From assembly GCA_000611775.1 (NCBI GenBank), contig KK106982.1, forward strand, positions 1,596,643-1,660,642: a DNA stretch of 64,000 bases, given 5' to 3'. The position numbers and the translations under genes are program-made. This document shows positions 21,561 to 35,013 of this stretch, one piece after another. The notes below the pieces were generated by a model. The model was not told the DNA's origin, did not search any database, and saw only the letters and a program-made list of their open reading frames with translations. Source of the stretch: Umbilicaria muhlenbergii. Its lineage: Eukaryota; Ascomycota; Lecanoromycetes; Umbilicariales; Umbilicariaceae. The first letter of the stretch is position 1; every line of letters begins with the position of its first letter.

Positions 21561-24500
21561 GTTGCGGATGTTAAAGCTTGATAACTTAAAGCTTTAATGA
21601 TTAAAGAATGTTGTGAGCTTATTTGTAAATCATGATGATTGATTATGATGAAGAAATAATGATGAAATGATGATTATAAAAGTCAGGTTTGAATTATCAT
21701 CACCTCATCATTTGAATCACTTTAAGTGAAGTAAGGTTGAGAGAACTTTATCATCAGATGTTGTATCAGATCTGACCTGTGATTTTTAAATTTTAAATAA
21801 AATTAAACTCCTCTGCTGTGATTCCTGAATGTAGATTCTTGATGTATCTTTTGATTAAGTTAATCTCATGATTTTTAAAGTCATTGTGATTAAGTCTGTC
21901 AAATTACTGATTTAATATTAGCACTGTTTAAGTAATGATATGATAATTCTATTGATGCAATGAGCTCATATTAGCGTGAATGCCAGGAGCTCAGTCAGGA
22001 GCTCAGTTTAATGATAAGTAAATATAAATAATCATGAGCATGAGCAATCATTGTATTAAGGGCATTCATGATAGCATCACTCCCTCATTATTATGAAATA
22101 CTGAGTTCACTTGATATGTTGTTGTTGACAGTATCACTGCCCTTTGACTCAGTACTCCTGCATACTTTATTTCAGTTCACTTCATTTGAACAGTAAAGGT
22201 GATGTCATAAAATGAATATAACAAGGCTGTCATTGCTGTTTCATTCATGAGCTTTGAATCATCTTGATTATTGTTGTTTAATGATTTATATGTTTAAATC
22301 TCTTCTTTCTTTTTAATCTGAAGTCAGATTATGTACTTCTTCATATCTTGTATATGATATCTCTTGAGCTTCTCATCACTGTAAAGTGTCTTTGTTCAGT
22401 CATTAAGATTCTTTTTCATTGTTTAAATCAATATTTTTAATTCTTTTCATCTTGCTTTCAATTTTCTTCTTCATTAATTATTTAATTGAGTATCCTTCAC
22501 TAACATCAGATCCTCAGCTTTGAGTAATTCTTGAGTTATAATTCACATTGCTTCATTCTTGCCTTGATGTGTTGTCAGTGAGTTAGTAGCATATCCTCAG
22601 TTTTCATTCTTAATAATCACATAAAGGTCATAAGCTTTGTTCACTTTCACTTTCATTTCATCAGTTCATGTTGATAGCTTAAGCAGATGTGTGTCAAAAT
22701 GAGTTAATCTCAACTTATATTTTAAAAGAAGTTCAACAGGACTGTATCTGTGAACTTAAATTAATCAAATGTTGATGCTCAATGTGATTTCAAGTATGTA
22801 CTGAGATCAAGCGTCTGATGTTGCTGCATTTATGTAATTTACTCATAATTGAGATAACACTAATTGCATATTTCATTCAATCAGTTTAACTGATGATGAA
22901 TGAGTTATTAATGCTGTCATATGAGTTACTTCATGAGCTTTGAATATCACCTTGATATTTTTTCTAGTAAAGTGAGATTCATTGTCACTATAGATCATCT
23001 TTGCTCATTTAAATATAAAAATAATGTGATTACAAAGAAGATCAGTGACTTCTGCTTGTGTGCAGAACTTATATGACATCAATTAAACAAATTGAGTATA
23101 ATAATTAATCATCAGAAGAATGTATTTATGCTCAGTAACATTATAAGTCAGCTTGATTGATTCAAGAAAGTTAATACTTATCATCAACATGAGTTTAAAC
23201 TGCTGCAGATACCTTAATTCTCCTTTTTTAATTTTATACCTCTTGAGTTAACAAGTTGAACAGGAGCAGCATCATACCCTGACATTATAAGTTTAAGTTA
23301 ATCAGTATGCTTTATTAATTAACCTGTTCAAGGTGATCAAATCACTGTAGTGCTCATAAATGTCATGCATGTATGATAAAATTTTAGGGATTTCCTCTTC
23401 AATCAGGCATGATGATTTAATCTCATTTATCTTTATATAAAGCAGTTGACTTGATCTGTTTATGAGATTATATCTTGAAATCTTCCTCATAAGTGCATGC
23501 AGTTTAGTTCAAGGAATTTCTCTGAGACCTTTTCTTTCAAACCTTAAATATTGAACTATTCACTTCATTAATTTTGACTCATTGAACTTTTGTCATTTCT
23601 TTTTCACATATTCATCAACCAATGATCTGGCATTGATGTGTGTAGTTCAATCATCAGGGAGTATGAGCATGATCATGCATGAAAAGTCTTTCAGGGTAAA
23701 TTCATTAATTAATTTCACTGATAATTTGTTAAGTCTGTTAATAATACTCATCATGAGATTACTGACCTGTCAGTGATGAATAATATAATTATATTCATTC
23801 AATCAGTTCTGTTAAGATGTTATTCATTCATGCTCATCTATTTTTAAGGTCAGTATGAATTTCAAGGCTTGATGATCTGTATAAATCATGATAAAAGTTT
23901 TTAAGCTCATGATCAGTCAACATACTTCTGCTAAACATCTCACTACTGTTAAACATTCACATTCAGTGTTTAAGTATCTAGTCTCAGCATCATTCAGTTG
24001 ATATGAAAGAAATATTATGATTTTAACTTTTTTTCAGTTTTTTGATGTGAGGTCCTCATTGTTTAAAGTATTATGTAATTGAAACAATACCCCTTCAATG
24101 CACATCTTGTTAGCATCAACAATGAGGTGATATTGTACTTTGAGGTCTGCTTCAATTATGATATTGATTGATATGCTTCTTTTAATATAATTAAATGACT
24201 GTTGCTGTTCTTTCTTTGAAATAAAGTCATTCAGTGCCTTCCTTTCTACTCATTTCTTTCATATGATGATATGATGTAATCTTTTCAATTGAGCAGGTTT
24301 TGTGAGATCTTCATCATAATTTTTAATATTAAATTTCACTTTCTCTTTAACTGAGTCTGCAGCTACCTGCTTCAGGTATGTTTACTTCATTATGAGTACA
24401 TGCTCTGCTAATCCTGATATGAAATTTCAGAGGAAGAGGATTAAGTAAAGAAACTCATTCAGTTGTGCCTGATTCTGTGATATTAATTAATTTAAAATTT

Positions 24501-25916
24501 TCTCATGATGCTTTATAGAGGGTCTGATATTTTCAGGCTCATTGATGAAGCTTAACAGATTCAAGCTATCAGTAAATATGACTGTCTTAAGTGAATTGAG
24601 GTATATCAGTTTAAATGTTACCCTCAGGAAGTAGCTGAATTTCAGAAATTAATAAAGAGTTTTAAAGTCAGTGGCTGATGCTGCATGATCATTCATAAAT
24701 GATGTCATTGATACATTCTCATGATCTTTAATAATAATTGACATTCTGACCTCCTTGATGCATTTATTTTGAGGTATTGACTCAAAAATCAAGTTCATAA
24801 ACTGAGAGTACATGTGTGAAGCACCTTTGAGGCCTTGACTCATTCATCAGTATGTGTATTAATCATGTGAGGTGATGATGCCAGCCTTATACTCATCTTC
24901 AGGTTTGATTGAAATGGCTTAATAACTGTTGAAGGCATCAGTGCTGAAGTAACATGATGATTTCAGCTTAATTAAGGTCTCAAGAACCTTCTTCAATCAA
25001 TGCATGAAGTATTCTGACTTGATGATGCATTTATTCACTGAAATAAAGTTATGTATCACTTATAATTAATCTGATCCTTTCTTCTTAAAAGGAAATTTGA
25101 TTTTAGCTGTTTAATCACTGTTCATATGCATTATGATTCCTGCTTCTTTCAGTTCAGGAAATATCTGATTGATGAATTCTCACTCTTACAGAGTGTATCA
25201 AGAGAGCTTCTCTCTGCACAGCTTCACATCAGGTGTCAGATCAATTGAATGTTTTATTAAATTAATTGACTGAATTTCCTGTACAGTGATGATGAAGCAG
25301 TTTTTTCAAGTGTACAGCAGCCTTTTAACTTTAAATCTTTGCTCTGAAGTCTTCACCTTTGATTTAATTGAAATACCTGATTCATTGAATCACTCCTCAA
25401 TTGATGTTTCATCATCTTTGTTTAGTTCTCTCAGTTGTGATCATTATGTTGTAAAGAATCATTCAATTACTCTTAATGAGAATGAGGTGTGATACTCATC
25501 TCAAGATTCTTACTTTGCTGACTCATTTCTTTCATATTCTCTTAAGGTCTCATTCTTCAGTGTCAGAGTTATCATTTTTGAGGAATTTTCATCATCATAA
25601 ATTTTATCTTCTTGCTTAAGTGATTCATCTTCTTTCTTAATTCCTTCTCCTCAGATTAACTTTGTGATTATTAATTCAAGAGCCTGATGCTGATTTGTTT
25701 TACTTATCTCTTTCATATCAGGGTCAGATTTGTGCTGATGAGGCTTTAAATCTCTGCTCAGCGCTGATCTTTTTCTGATTCATTAAGGATTGATTTAATG
25801 AGATCATTTTCATTGTCATCATCATCTTCCTCCTTTATCTCAACAATGAGGACTTGCTTAAGAACCTTAATTGAGGTTACTCAGCAATTAATCATTATCA
25901 TCTTTTCATTGATACT

Positions 25917-26349
25917 TATTACACCTCTCGCTAAAAGGTACCTGTTGAGTATGCATAGCAGGCGTACATGTGGTACTGCTCATGAAGCTCAGAGCATGAG
26001 CACCCTGAGCACTCAACTGCTCATGATGCTCAGGGCATGAGCACCTTGAGCACTTAACTGCTCATGATGCTCAGGGCATGAGCACCCTGAACAGTAAGGT
26101 TACACATGCAGAGCAGTACAGTCACACATGAGTCTTCTAAAGTACTATATAATCACAGGTAGATTCATAGTTAGGAGCTCATGCTCAACTCATGTATCAA
26201 ATGTAATCTCATAAGTCTTCTGCCTTCTAGCCTATCTGAGTCTACATGTGACCAGTAGTTCATTGAACCAAGCGCCGTGATTAGATGAACATTGATATAA
26301 TTCATTGAATGATTGTATTATCCTCATCACTACAACATCACCTGTTACA
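25917..26349 (+). repeat. 5' LTR of G2
   Basis: 433 bp, ending CTGTTACA. Contains three tandem units of the type CTCATGATGCTCAGGGCATGA. The second half resembles family F LTRs, so the two families are related. Confidence 0.92.
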
Positions 26350-29300
26350 CTTTGAGCATCATCATCAGGATATCAGTTGTGAAATGAACTGTGACTCATG
26401 AGTTCTTCAAAAGGATGACAGCCTTCAGCTGTGACTCATCAGTCATTGAGAGTTCAACATCATCAAGGACAAAGATCAAGATCTCATCATCAGACAAGTT
26501 CTTAAAGGAACATAAGATGTTGAGTTCATTCCTCACTCAGCTTGATACTTACCTTCACCTCAACCATATCATGTTCAAGAAGGAGTTCAACAAGGTGTTA
26601 TACACATCCTCTTACTTAAAGTCTGATGCCCTCAATTGATTTGAGCTGACCCTCTGAGACTATATGGAAAATGAGAAGAAGGATTGTGAAGATCAGATGA
26701 ATGAGATCTTCTTCAGTCTAAAGAAGTTCAAGAAGCAGATAAGAATTGTGTTTAAGACTGTTGATCAGGAAAGAACTGTGAAGTGAGAAATCTGCAATAT
26801 TATGCAGAAAGGAGCTGCCGTGATGTACACAGTTAATTTTCAGAGACACGTCGTGTATATGAACTGAGATGACACTGCCTTAACTGCGCAGTACTACAAA
26901 GGCTTGAAAGACTTCATCAAAGATGAAATCTCTTGATCAGAGCAATCAAGCACTTTGGCTCATATGATTGAAAAGTCAGTCATCATCAACAACCGCGCGT
27001 ATGAAAGATCTATGGAAAAAAGCCAGAAGAATTATGTACCACCAAAGGTGAATAAGCCTCATGAAAGCACTCAGTATAACAATCAACCCTATTACAGCCC
27101 TCAGTCAATGGAAATTAACATGACCTTTCATAGGAACTGATTTCAGAGAGGGACTAAGCAGTTACTGAAGGGTACTAGAGTCAAAGGAAATTGTTATAGT
27201 TGTGAAAAATCAGGACATTTCACACGTAACTGTTGAGTCTCAACAAAAACCTTTCCATCAAAGAAGAAGACATACACCACTGTGTTAAAAGAGTCAGCCC
27301 TGAAACAATCAGTTCAGCACAATGTTATGTCTTGAACAGCTTGCTATGATGACAGCTGTACAGTTCATCAGAGTGACAAAGATGACTCTGAATGATTCTC
27401 ACGTCAATCAAAGAAGGCAAAGGAGTATGCTGCAACCTCTCACAGAAACCTCATCACAGACACAGAGAAACATCAAGTCAGGCAGAATCAATTCAGCTTG
27501 AAGAGCAATTACATTAACAGTGATGATATGATACCCTCATTTAATGAGGAGGAAGACTTCATGAAAGTAACATCTTTTGAAGACTCAGATGAGTTCATGA
27601 AAGAAGATGAAAATGAGTGATTAACTACTCATGAAGAAAGATGAATTCAAATGTATACTGAAATACTTGATGCCCTCAGCAAAAAAGAGGAGTACACAGA
27701 ATAAGTAAGAGAAATAAAGGATCAGATCCTTTACATTATTCAAGATGCATTTACACAGAATCAGAATCATGAAGAAACCAACTATTGAGATATAATTAAG
27801 AAGACACCCTCAAAGGGTTCTCAGTTCATCATCAGAGGAGGATATGTTACCTCTGATGAAGCACACATCTCATGAGAACTTCATATGAAAGTATGAGAAC
27901 TCTGAAGTGAATACTCAAAGAGAGACCTGAACAAGCATTCAGCTCAGAGAGTGAATTCAGGAGACTTTGAATGTGTTGAGAAGAACTTAAGCTTCTCCTC
28001 TTCTAGTTCAAAAAACTAGGAGGCCCTTCAGGTCAGAGGCCTCTGAAGATGTCTACTTCAAAGCCTTCAGGCAGTGAATGACAATGAGAATTCACTGCTG
28101 CAGCACAGGAAGACATGAGCAACTTTCATGTCTGAGTCAAAGTCAATGATCAACCAGCTCAACTACTAATAGACAGTGACTGCACAGGGAACTTCATGAA
28201 CTCAGGATTTGCTGTGAAACATGCAATTCAAACACAGGTGAAGCAGAATCCCTTCAGACTTCAAGGGTTTAATGAGACCTTTATGAAACATAATGATGAA
28301 TGAGTAAACTGAGAGACGGTTTCCACGCCTATGCGTTTAGGTCAACATTGGGAAAAAATTCAATTCAACATAATGAAGCAACCAGGAAGTGATATAGTCC
28401 TGAGAATATCATGACTTCAAGCGGTCAACCTGATGATCAATTGAGCTGAAAATGAGATATACTTCATTAAGGGCAGTAATTTAAACAAGTTATATTCAGT
28501 CCTGAACTCACCTGAAGGTGTGGAGATCTTCGCTATGTCAGTGAAAGAGACGCGTGAGGAATTGAAGAATCTCAATGCAAAGGTACTGTGAAGCAGGTGA
28601 GTCAAAGATGATCAAGACCTTGTTATCAAGCTATTTATCCCTAAAGAATACAAAGACTTCAAGGAATTGTTTACAGCTGTAAAGGATCAGGACGCCTTGT
28701 TAAAACATTAAGAATGAGATCATGAAATCAAGATCATGAAAGATTGCACATCAACAAAACAATCTATCTACCTGTTGTCACCTCAGAAGTTAGACGCTTT
28801 ATGAGAATACTTAGAGGAGAATTTATGAAAAGGATTCATATGAGAATCTCAATCTTCAGCTGAATATTCAATACTGTTCATGTCAAAGTCAGACAGTTCA
28901 CTTAGGTTGTGTGTTGACTATAAAGCATTGAACAACATTACTGTCAAGAACAGTTACCCTTTGCTGCTCATTTCAGAACTGCAGGATCAGTTTCAGGGAG
29001 CATAATGATTTACCAAGTTCAGTATTTCAGAGGCCTTCAACCAGGTTCATATCAAAGAAGGAGATGAATGAAAAACTGCATTTTAAGCAAGGTCAGGACT
29101 TTATGAGTACCTGGTAATGCCTTTCAGATTAACAAACGCGCCAGCAACATTTCAGGCTTTTATCAACAACATACTGCAGGAATATATGAATCAGTTCATG
29201 ATTGTGTACCTTGATGATATACTGATCTATTTCAAGACAGAGGAGCAGCATGTTCAGCATGTTCACAAAGTTCTGTAAGCACTTCAAGATGCAGGCTTGC

Positions 29301-32080
29301 AGGTAAAGCCTGAGAAGAGCCTTTTTCATTTCAAGGAAGTACACTTCCTAGGCTTCATCATAACGCCAGAAGGGTTATGAATGAACTCAGAAAAGATACA
29401 ATCTGTGATTGAATGATCAGTACTGAAGAACATCAAGGAAGTACAGTCCTTCCTTGAGTTCATGAACTTCTATAAGAAGTTTATTGAAAAGTATTCAAGA
29501 ATCACATCACCTCTAATGAAGTTGATCAAGAAGAATCAGAAATTCAAGTGATCACCTGAAGCACAGAAAGCCTTCAATGAGTTGAAGAAGAGATTCACTT
29601 CTCAATCAATTCTCATGAGTTTCAACCCTGAGAAACTTATTACGCTCAAGATGAACGCATCAGATGAAGTTATAAGAGCATGCATTAATCAGTCAGATGA
29701 TAAGAGATGTCTACAGCCAGTAGCTTTCTATTTGAGAAAGTTTTTGAGTGCTGAAATGAGCTATGAGATACATGACAAGGAGCTGTTAACTATTGTCAAC
29801 ACATTCAAGCAATGACATGTGTATCTGAAAGGACCTAAACATGAGGTTCAAGTATACTCAGATCATAAAAATCTGTTGTATTTCACAATAATGAAAGTCT
29901 TAAATTGAAGACAAGTGCGTTGGTCAGAAGAGTTGTCACAATACAACTTTAAGATTCATTATCAGAAAGGATCAGAGAACATTAAAGTGAATGCTCTCAG
30001 TTAATGAGCTGATTATTTGCAAGACAAATCAGTCATCAGTCATGCTATCCTTCAGGAGGATGAGCAAGGAGACATGTCTTTCAATAAACAGTTCAACCTC
30101 ATCATATGAGTGAAAGATAACATTTTTGAAAATGAGATTTGAAAAGTGTTGAAGAATGATAAGCTAGTACAGCAGATTCTTCAGAATATTAAAGATCATG
30201 AAAGCTTCAAAAGGGAGAAAAGCTTATTACTTTTTTAAGGCTTGATCTATGTTCCTATTAGTCTTCAACAGAAGCTAATAGAGGAAAGTCATTTCAACAA
30301 GACACATGATCACCAAGGAATTGACAAAATGATAGAACAACTCACAAGGACATATTACTTCTCACACATGAGAAAGAAGATTGAAGAAATCATTTAAAAG
30401 TGTGACATCTGCTGAAGAAGCAAAGCAGATCAACATAAGTCATACAGTTTACTCAAGTCATCAAAGACATCATCAAGACCATGAGCAAGCATCACACTAA
30501 ACTTTGTGATAAAGTTATCAAAGTTGAAAGAACCTCTGATGAGAGCAGTCTATGATTCAATATTAATTATCACTGATAAACTTATGAAGTACAGATACTT
30601 CATACCTTATAATGAAGCATCATCAGCAGAGGAACTTGCATATATGTTCTTGAGAATTATAGCAGTCAATCATGAACTGCTGAAAGAGATAATCTCTGAC
30701 AGAGACAAACTCTTCACCTTCAAGTTCTGAAAGTCATTAGTGAACCAGTTGAGGATTCATCATAAGTTATCAACATCATATCATCCTCAGACGGACGGCC
30801 AGACTGAATGACTTAATCAGACTATGAAACAGTACCTACAGTGCTACGTTAACTATCAGCAAACTAATTGAGTAGAACTCTTACTGATAGCTCAGCTAAC
30901 ATACAACTCAGCAGCAACAGAAACAACTGAAGTATCATCATTTTACATCAATTATGATTTCAACCCGGCTATGAATGAGGCCAGGGGGCTAGTAATGATA
31001 GCACAGAAAGCAAGAATACAAGTGAATCACCTCAAGGACCTGCATGAAATGTTGCAGAGGAACATTAAGTTCACCTTAAAAAGATCAACAGTATATCACA
31101 ACAAAAAGAGAGTTAGAGGACCTACTCTCAAAGAGGAGGATAAAGTATACCTTCTACATCACAATATCAAGACAAAGCGACCTAACAACAAATTAAACTA
31201 CACAAAGTTGAGACCTTTTCAAATTGCAAGAACTAAGAGAAGCATCAACTATGAGCTTGAGCTTTCACCTGCTATGCAAATACACTCAGTATTTCATGTA
31301 TCACTACTTGAACCAGCAGACCTGGAAACGCCATTACAAGAAAAACCACCAGAGATCAACCTGAAAAGTCAAGATGCTGAATTCAAAGTAGAAGAGATCC
31401 TAGATCAGTAAGACATAAATGATGAGTCACACTATTTAATCAAATGGAAGGGATATGATAGCGGAGGAAACACATGAGAACCAGAAGAGAATCTTACTCA
31501 TTGTGCAGTGAAACTGCGTCAGTTTCAGCAAAGAAATCCGCAGCAAGTCAGTTCACGCCAGCAAGATTAAAAGCCTCAAGCATGAGGAAGTCAAGAGGAG
31601 ACCTGTTAAAAGAATCAGCAGCTGAAGCAGCTGCATGTTCATTCACCTTCAACTCTTCAATGTTTCAAAGTTCAGTACAGATCAAGTTTGACTGCTTCTT
31701 TCACAGGAAAGTGATCTGTTTGTGAAGTCTCTCTTTCTTCACTCTTATTTCTCACTTTTGTGCCACGACGGCATCCTTTTCCTTTTTCAGGTGATGAATC
31801 TTCATGCTCACCTTGTTGATCTCCTCTGGAGATATGAACAAGTCACAGGAGATGCTCAGCTGAATGCAAGCATTACACTTATTGCAATCATTCAACACCT
31901 TGCACTCCTTGCCATCAGTTAAGCAGTGACTACATGTTCACATGACAATCCTCCTGTTTTCAGTGATCAAATCAGTCAAATGAGAATGATGAGAAGTAGA
32001 TGACTTCTTCTTTCTGATACCAGATGAAGGCATGAAGAAGGTTGAGTTTTCAAGGATGAAAACATTGAGAGGGGAGCTAA

Positions 32081-32513
32081 TGTTACACCTCTCACTAAAA
32101 GGTACCTGTTGAGTACACATAGCAGGCGTACATGTGGTACTGTTCATGAAGCTCAGGGCATGAGCACCCTGAGCACTCAATCACTCATGATGCTCAGAGC
32201 ATGAGCACCTTGAGCACCTAATCACTCATGATGCTCAGGGCATGAGCACCTTGAACAGTAAGGTTACACATGCAGAGCAGTACAGTCACACATGAGTCTC
32301 CTAAAGTACTATATAACCACAGGTAGATTTATAGTTAGAAGCTCATGCTCAACTCATGTATCAAATGTAATCTCATAGATCTTCTGCCTTCTAGCTTATC
32401 TGAGTCTACATGTGATCAGTAGTTCATTGAACCAAGCGCCGTGGTTAGATGAATGTTGATATAGTTCATTGAACAATTGTACTATCCTCATCACTATGAC
32501 ACCACCCGTTACA
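32081..32513 (+). repeat. 3' LTR of G2
   Basis: 433 bp, TGTTACACC to CCGTTACA, the same length as the 5' copy and with the same three internal tandem units. Followed by the TSD copy ATACT. Confidence 0.92.
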
Positions 32514-32517
32514 ATAC

Positions 32518-33383
32518 TGTGAGCATTCAATGTACAGAACTCACTAGGTGCTAGTTCAGAATAGAAAAGATTATGTGTTATGACTTAATCAGAACAGTAC
32601 TTAGAAGTATGCACTTACAGTGAACAGCTGATACTGATTGAAGTGATTGAGGTGAGCAAGAGCTTAAACACCTTGATCATCTTGATCAGAGTGATTGAGC
32701 TGTTCAGAGTGATCAAGGATTCAATCATTATGATCACCTTGATCACATGAGTCTCCTATAGTTTATATAATCACAGGTAGATTCATAGTTAGGAGCTCAT
32801 GCTCAACTCATGTATTAAATGCAATCTCTTAAGTTTATGATTATTAGTTCCCTCACTTGGTCTTAACTCTAAGATCATTGTTGATCATATAGTTCATTGA
32901 ATCTTGTCTAGTTCATTGAATCATACCTATAGTTTACTGAATGATAATATTACTTCAGTCATTATGACACCACCTGTTACATTATGCTTAACAACAGCAC
33001 AATTTTATAAAGGTAACTTTCACTAGTGAATCAACCTCATGAGAAAGCTCAGCCAATAGACATCACTTCTGACACTTTGCAGAAGTGATTAAAGAAGTTA
33101 ACATCATTAATAACACCTCATGAAGATGTGATTCAGTAATGAACACCTCATAAAGACAGCTTCATCAAGATGACTGCTTCATAAGATCTTCCTCACACAG
33201 GTTAACTTCAGAAGAGATATATTATGAGGTTAAAACATGTCTCACTTTCTTTCTTAGCAATAATTCTCTATCTACTAACAATATCATATTATTGCAAATC
33301 ATCAACTATAAGTTTAAGTCACTATTGTCACATAACTTCATAATTCCTTAGTTAAGATATTACCTCATAGTAGTACACTTACA
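32518..33383 (+). repeat. Solo LTR of family R, interrupted by a solo LTR of family F
   Basis: Reads TGTGAGCATT to TACACTTACA. After removing the 406-bp F LTR and its duplicated 5 bases, it is 455 bp, exactly the length of the R LTR at 56710-57164. Its target duplication GATAC is found at 33384-33388 and, on the far side of the later G2 insertion, at 25911-25915. Confidence 0.88.
32576..32981 (+). repeat. Solo LTR of family F
   Basis: 406 bp, TGTTATGACT to CTGTTACA, flanked by the duplication TTATG (32571-32575 and 32982-32986). Matches the LTR at 61173-61512. It is nested in the R solo LTR. Confidence 0.9.
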
Positions 33384-34220
33384 GATACCTTGAATAAATA
33401 CTTTTTTCTCACTGAAGTTGATGTTCATCCTCACTTGCCTTTGTCATTTAAGGCTTAATAACAGATTATATGCAATAATTGAGAGAATGTAAGTCTGAAT
33501 CATCACCTTCACTCCTCTCATGTTGATGTTTAATCAAGTATAGTTGTGGAGAGTGCACTTGTTGTCATCAGTTAAGTTGATATTGAGGTGCTCATCTGAA
33601 TGAATCAACTGCTTGAGTAGTTGATTCAACATGCATTCACTGACAATGTTCACAATGAAACTGATATCAATCAATGTTCTTGAGGCTTTTATTGATTTAA
33701 GTTAAATGATACAAAATATAAAAGATGCTTCTTCATCATCTGACAAGATCATGTTAATGACTGTTGAAGATGATAAGTCATTGTCATGACTCACTGCTGC
33801 TTTAAATATAATTAATTTCTTGATTACCCTCCTCACCTGATATCTTAGTGTAGATGATTAAAGGTTAAAGGTGAATTCCTTTCAGAATTGCTGTGATTCA
33901 TTAAGCAATTAACTCAATGAGAGGGTTACTTTCAGACTCATAATTTAATGAATATTAAATCATTGATCACCTTTTCTGACCTGAATAAGGTTCAGGACCT
34001 TGATTTGCCTTAAGTGAATTAATTTCTTTATGTGATTATTTTCAACCTTCACCTGAGGCACTCTCATGACAGAAGACTTAAAAGAATATTTATACTTCTC
34101 TTCACTTATCATGTTTTGTGATTGTGTTGAATTACTCAATGATGATAAATTCTTGTTATTCAAGCGTCTGCTTAAATGTTGATTGAGGATTACTGAGGAT
34201 TAAGCGTGAGCACTGACAGG

Positions 34221-35013
34221 TACGCTGCACCATGGGTTGAGTTTTACCCAGTGGGTTTGGGTTTGGGTTGGGTTTGGGTTGGGTTTTGGGGTGGGTTATA
34301 CATATCAAAACCCAACCCAGAAAAAACCCAACCCATTTAACACAAACCCAGAAAATTCTGGGTTAACTCAGTACATACAAATAGTTATGGTAGTCTTTAT
34401 GGTAGTCAAACAAGTCAGTTCAAAAGGTGCCTTCTCAAGTCATTTTCAAGGCTATTTTTTGAGGCCGTCGTTGAAGCCGTTTTGAAAGCCATTTTGGAAG
34501 CCGTTTTTCAAGGCCGTTTTTCGAGGCCGTTTTTTGAGGCCGTCGTTGAAGCCGTTTTGAACGCCATTTTGGAAGCCGTTTTTCGAGGCCGTTTTTCGAG
34601 GCCGTCGTTGAAGCCGTTTTGGAAGCCATTTTTCGCGGCTATCGTTAAAGCCATTTTGGAAGCCGTTTTTCGAGGCCGTTTTTCGAGGCCGTCGTTGAAG
34701 CCGTTTTGAAAGCCATTTTGGAAGCCGTTTTTCGAGGCCGTTTTTCGAGGCCGTCGTTGAAGCCGTTTTGGAAGCCATTTTTTGAGGCCGTCGTTGAAGC
34801 CGTTTTGGAAGCCGTTTTTTGAGGCCGTCGTTGAAGTCATTTTGAAAGCCATTTTGAAAGCTGCTTTGAAGGCTGTTTGGATGAGTCATATATGTGAACT
34901 TGAACTGGGTAACCCAGTGGAAAACCCAACCCAAACCCAAAAAAACCCAACCCAGTGTGACCCAACCCAAAAAAAACCCAACCCAGCCCAAACCCAACCC
35001 ATGGTGCAGCGTA
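34221..35013. mobile_element. 793-bp non-autonomous hAT-type MITE, almost free of RIP
   Basis: Flanked by a perfect 8-bp duplication CTGACAGG (34213-34220 and 35014-35021), the hallmark of hAT elements. The ends are inverted (TACGCTGCACCATGGGTTG and its complement), continuing into GGGTTTGGG / CCCAAACCC-rich subterminal repeats. The middle is a tandem array. It keeps many CpG and GGCC sites and so stands out from the CpG-poor DNA around it. This suggests insertion after the mutation of its surroundings, or escape from it. It has no transposase, so it would have depended on an autonomous hAT element. Confidence 0.88.
34430..34880. repeat. Minisatellite core of the MITE
   Basis: Tandem, shuffled copies of short units such as GAGGCCGTCGTTGAAGCC, GTTTTGGAAGCC and GTTTTTCGAGGCC. 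Long open frames across it on both strands are by-products of the repeat period and are not genes. Confidence 0.88.

Larger units (their letters stand above)
25917..32513 (+). mobile_element. G2: Ty3/gypsy chromovirus fossil with both LTRs and TSD
   Basis: A 6.6-kb element with two 433-bp LTRs and the 5-bp duplication ATACT (25912-25916 and 32514-32518). In order: gag from about 26390 with a zinc knuckle at 27192-27233, reverse transcriptase near 28880-29400 with a YLDDILIYF-like box near 29205, RNase H near 29580-29830, integrase near 30300-31050 including HPQTDGQTE near 30783, and a chromodomain (YLIKWKGYD) near 31380-31560. A purine-rich tract (GAGAGGGGAGC) precedes the 3' LTR. The LTRs differ at about 34 of 433 positions, all transitions. 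Broken many times over. It inserted one base inside the edge of an existing R solo LTR. Confidence 0.93.

Noticed and set aside
34250-34345. Telomere-like GGGTTTGGGTTT runs
   Set aside because: The unit is irregular (GGGTTT/GGGTT mixed), appears inverted at both ends of a transposon with a target duplication, and lies inside a chromosome arm sequence, so it is subterminal MITE sequence and not a telomere.
34435-34997. Long open frames on both strands (up to 181 codons) with repeated Arg/Lys/Gln-rich peptide
   Set aside because: They arise from the tandem repeat period inside the MITE; the frames are open in several phases on both strands and have no protein-like composition.
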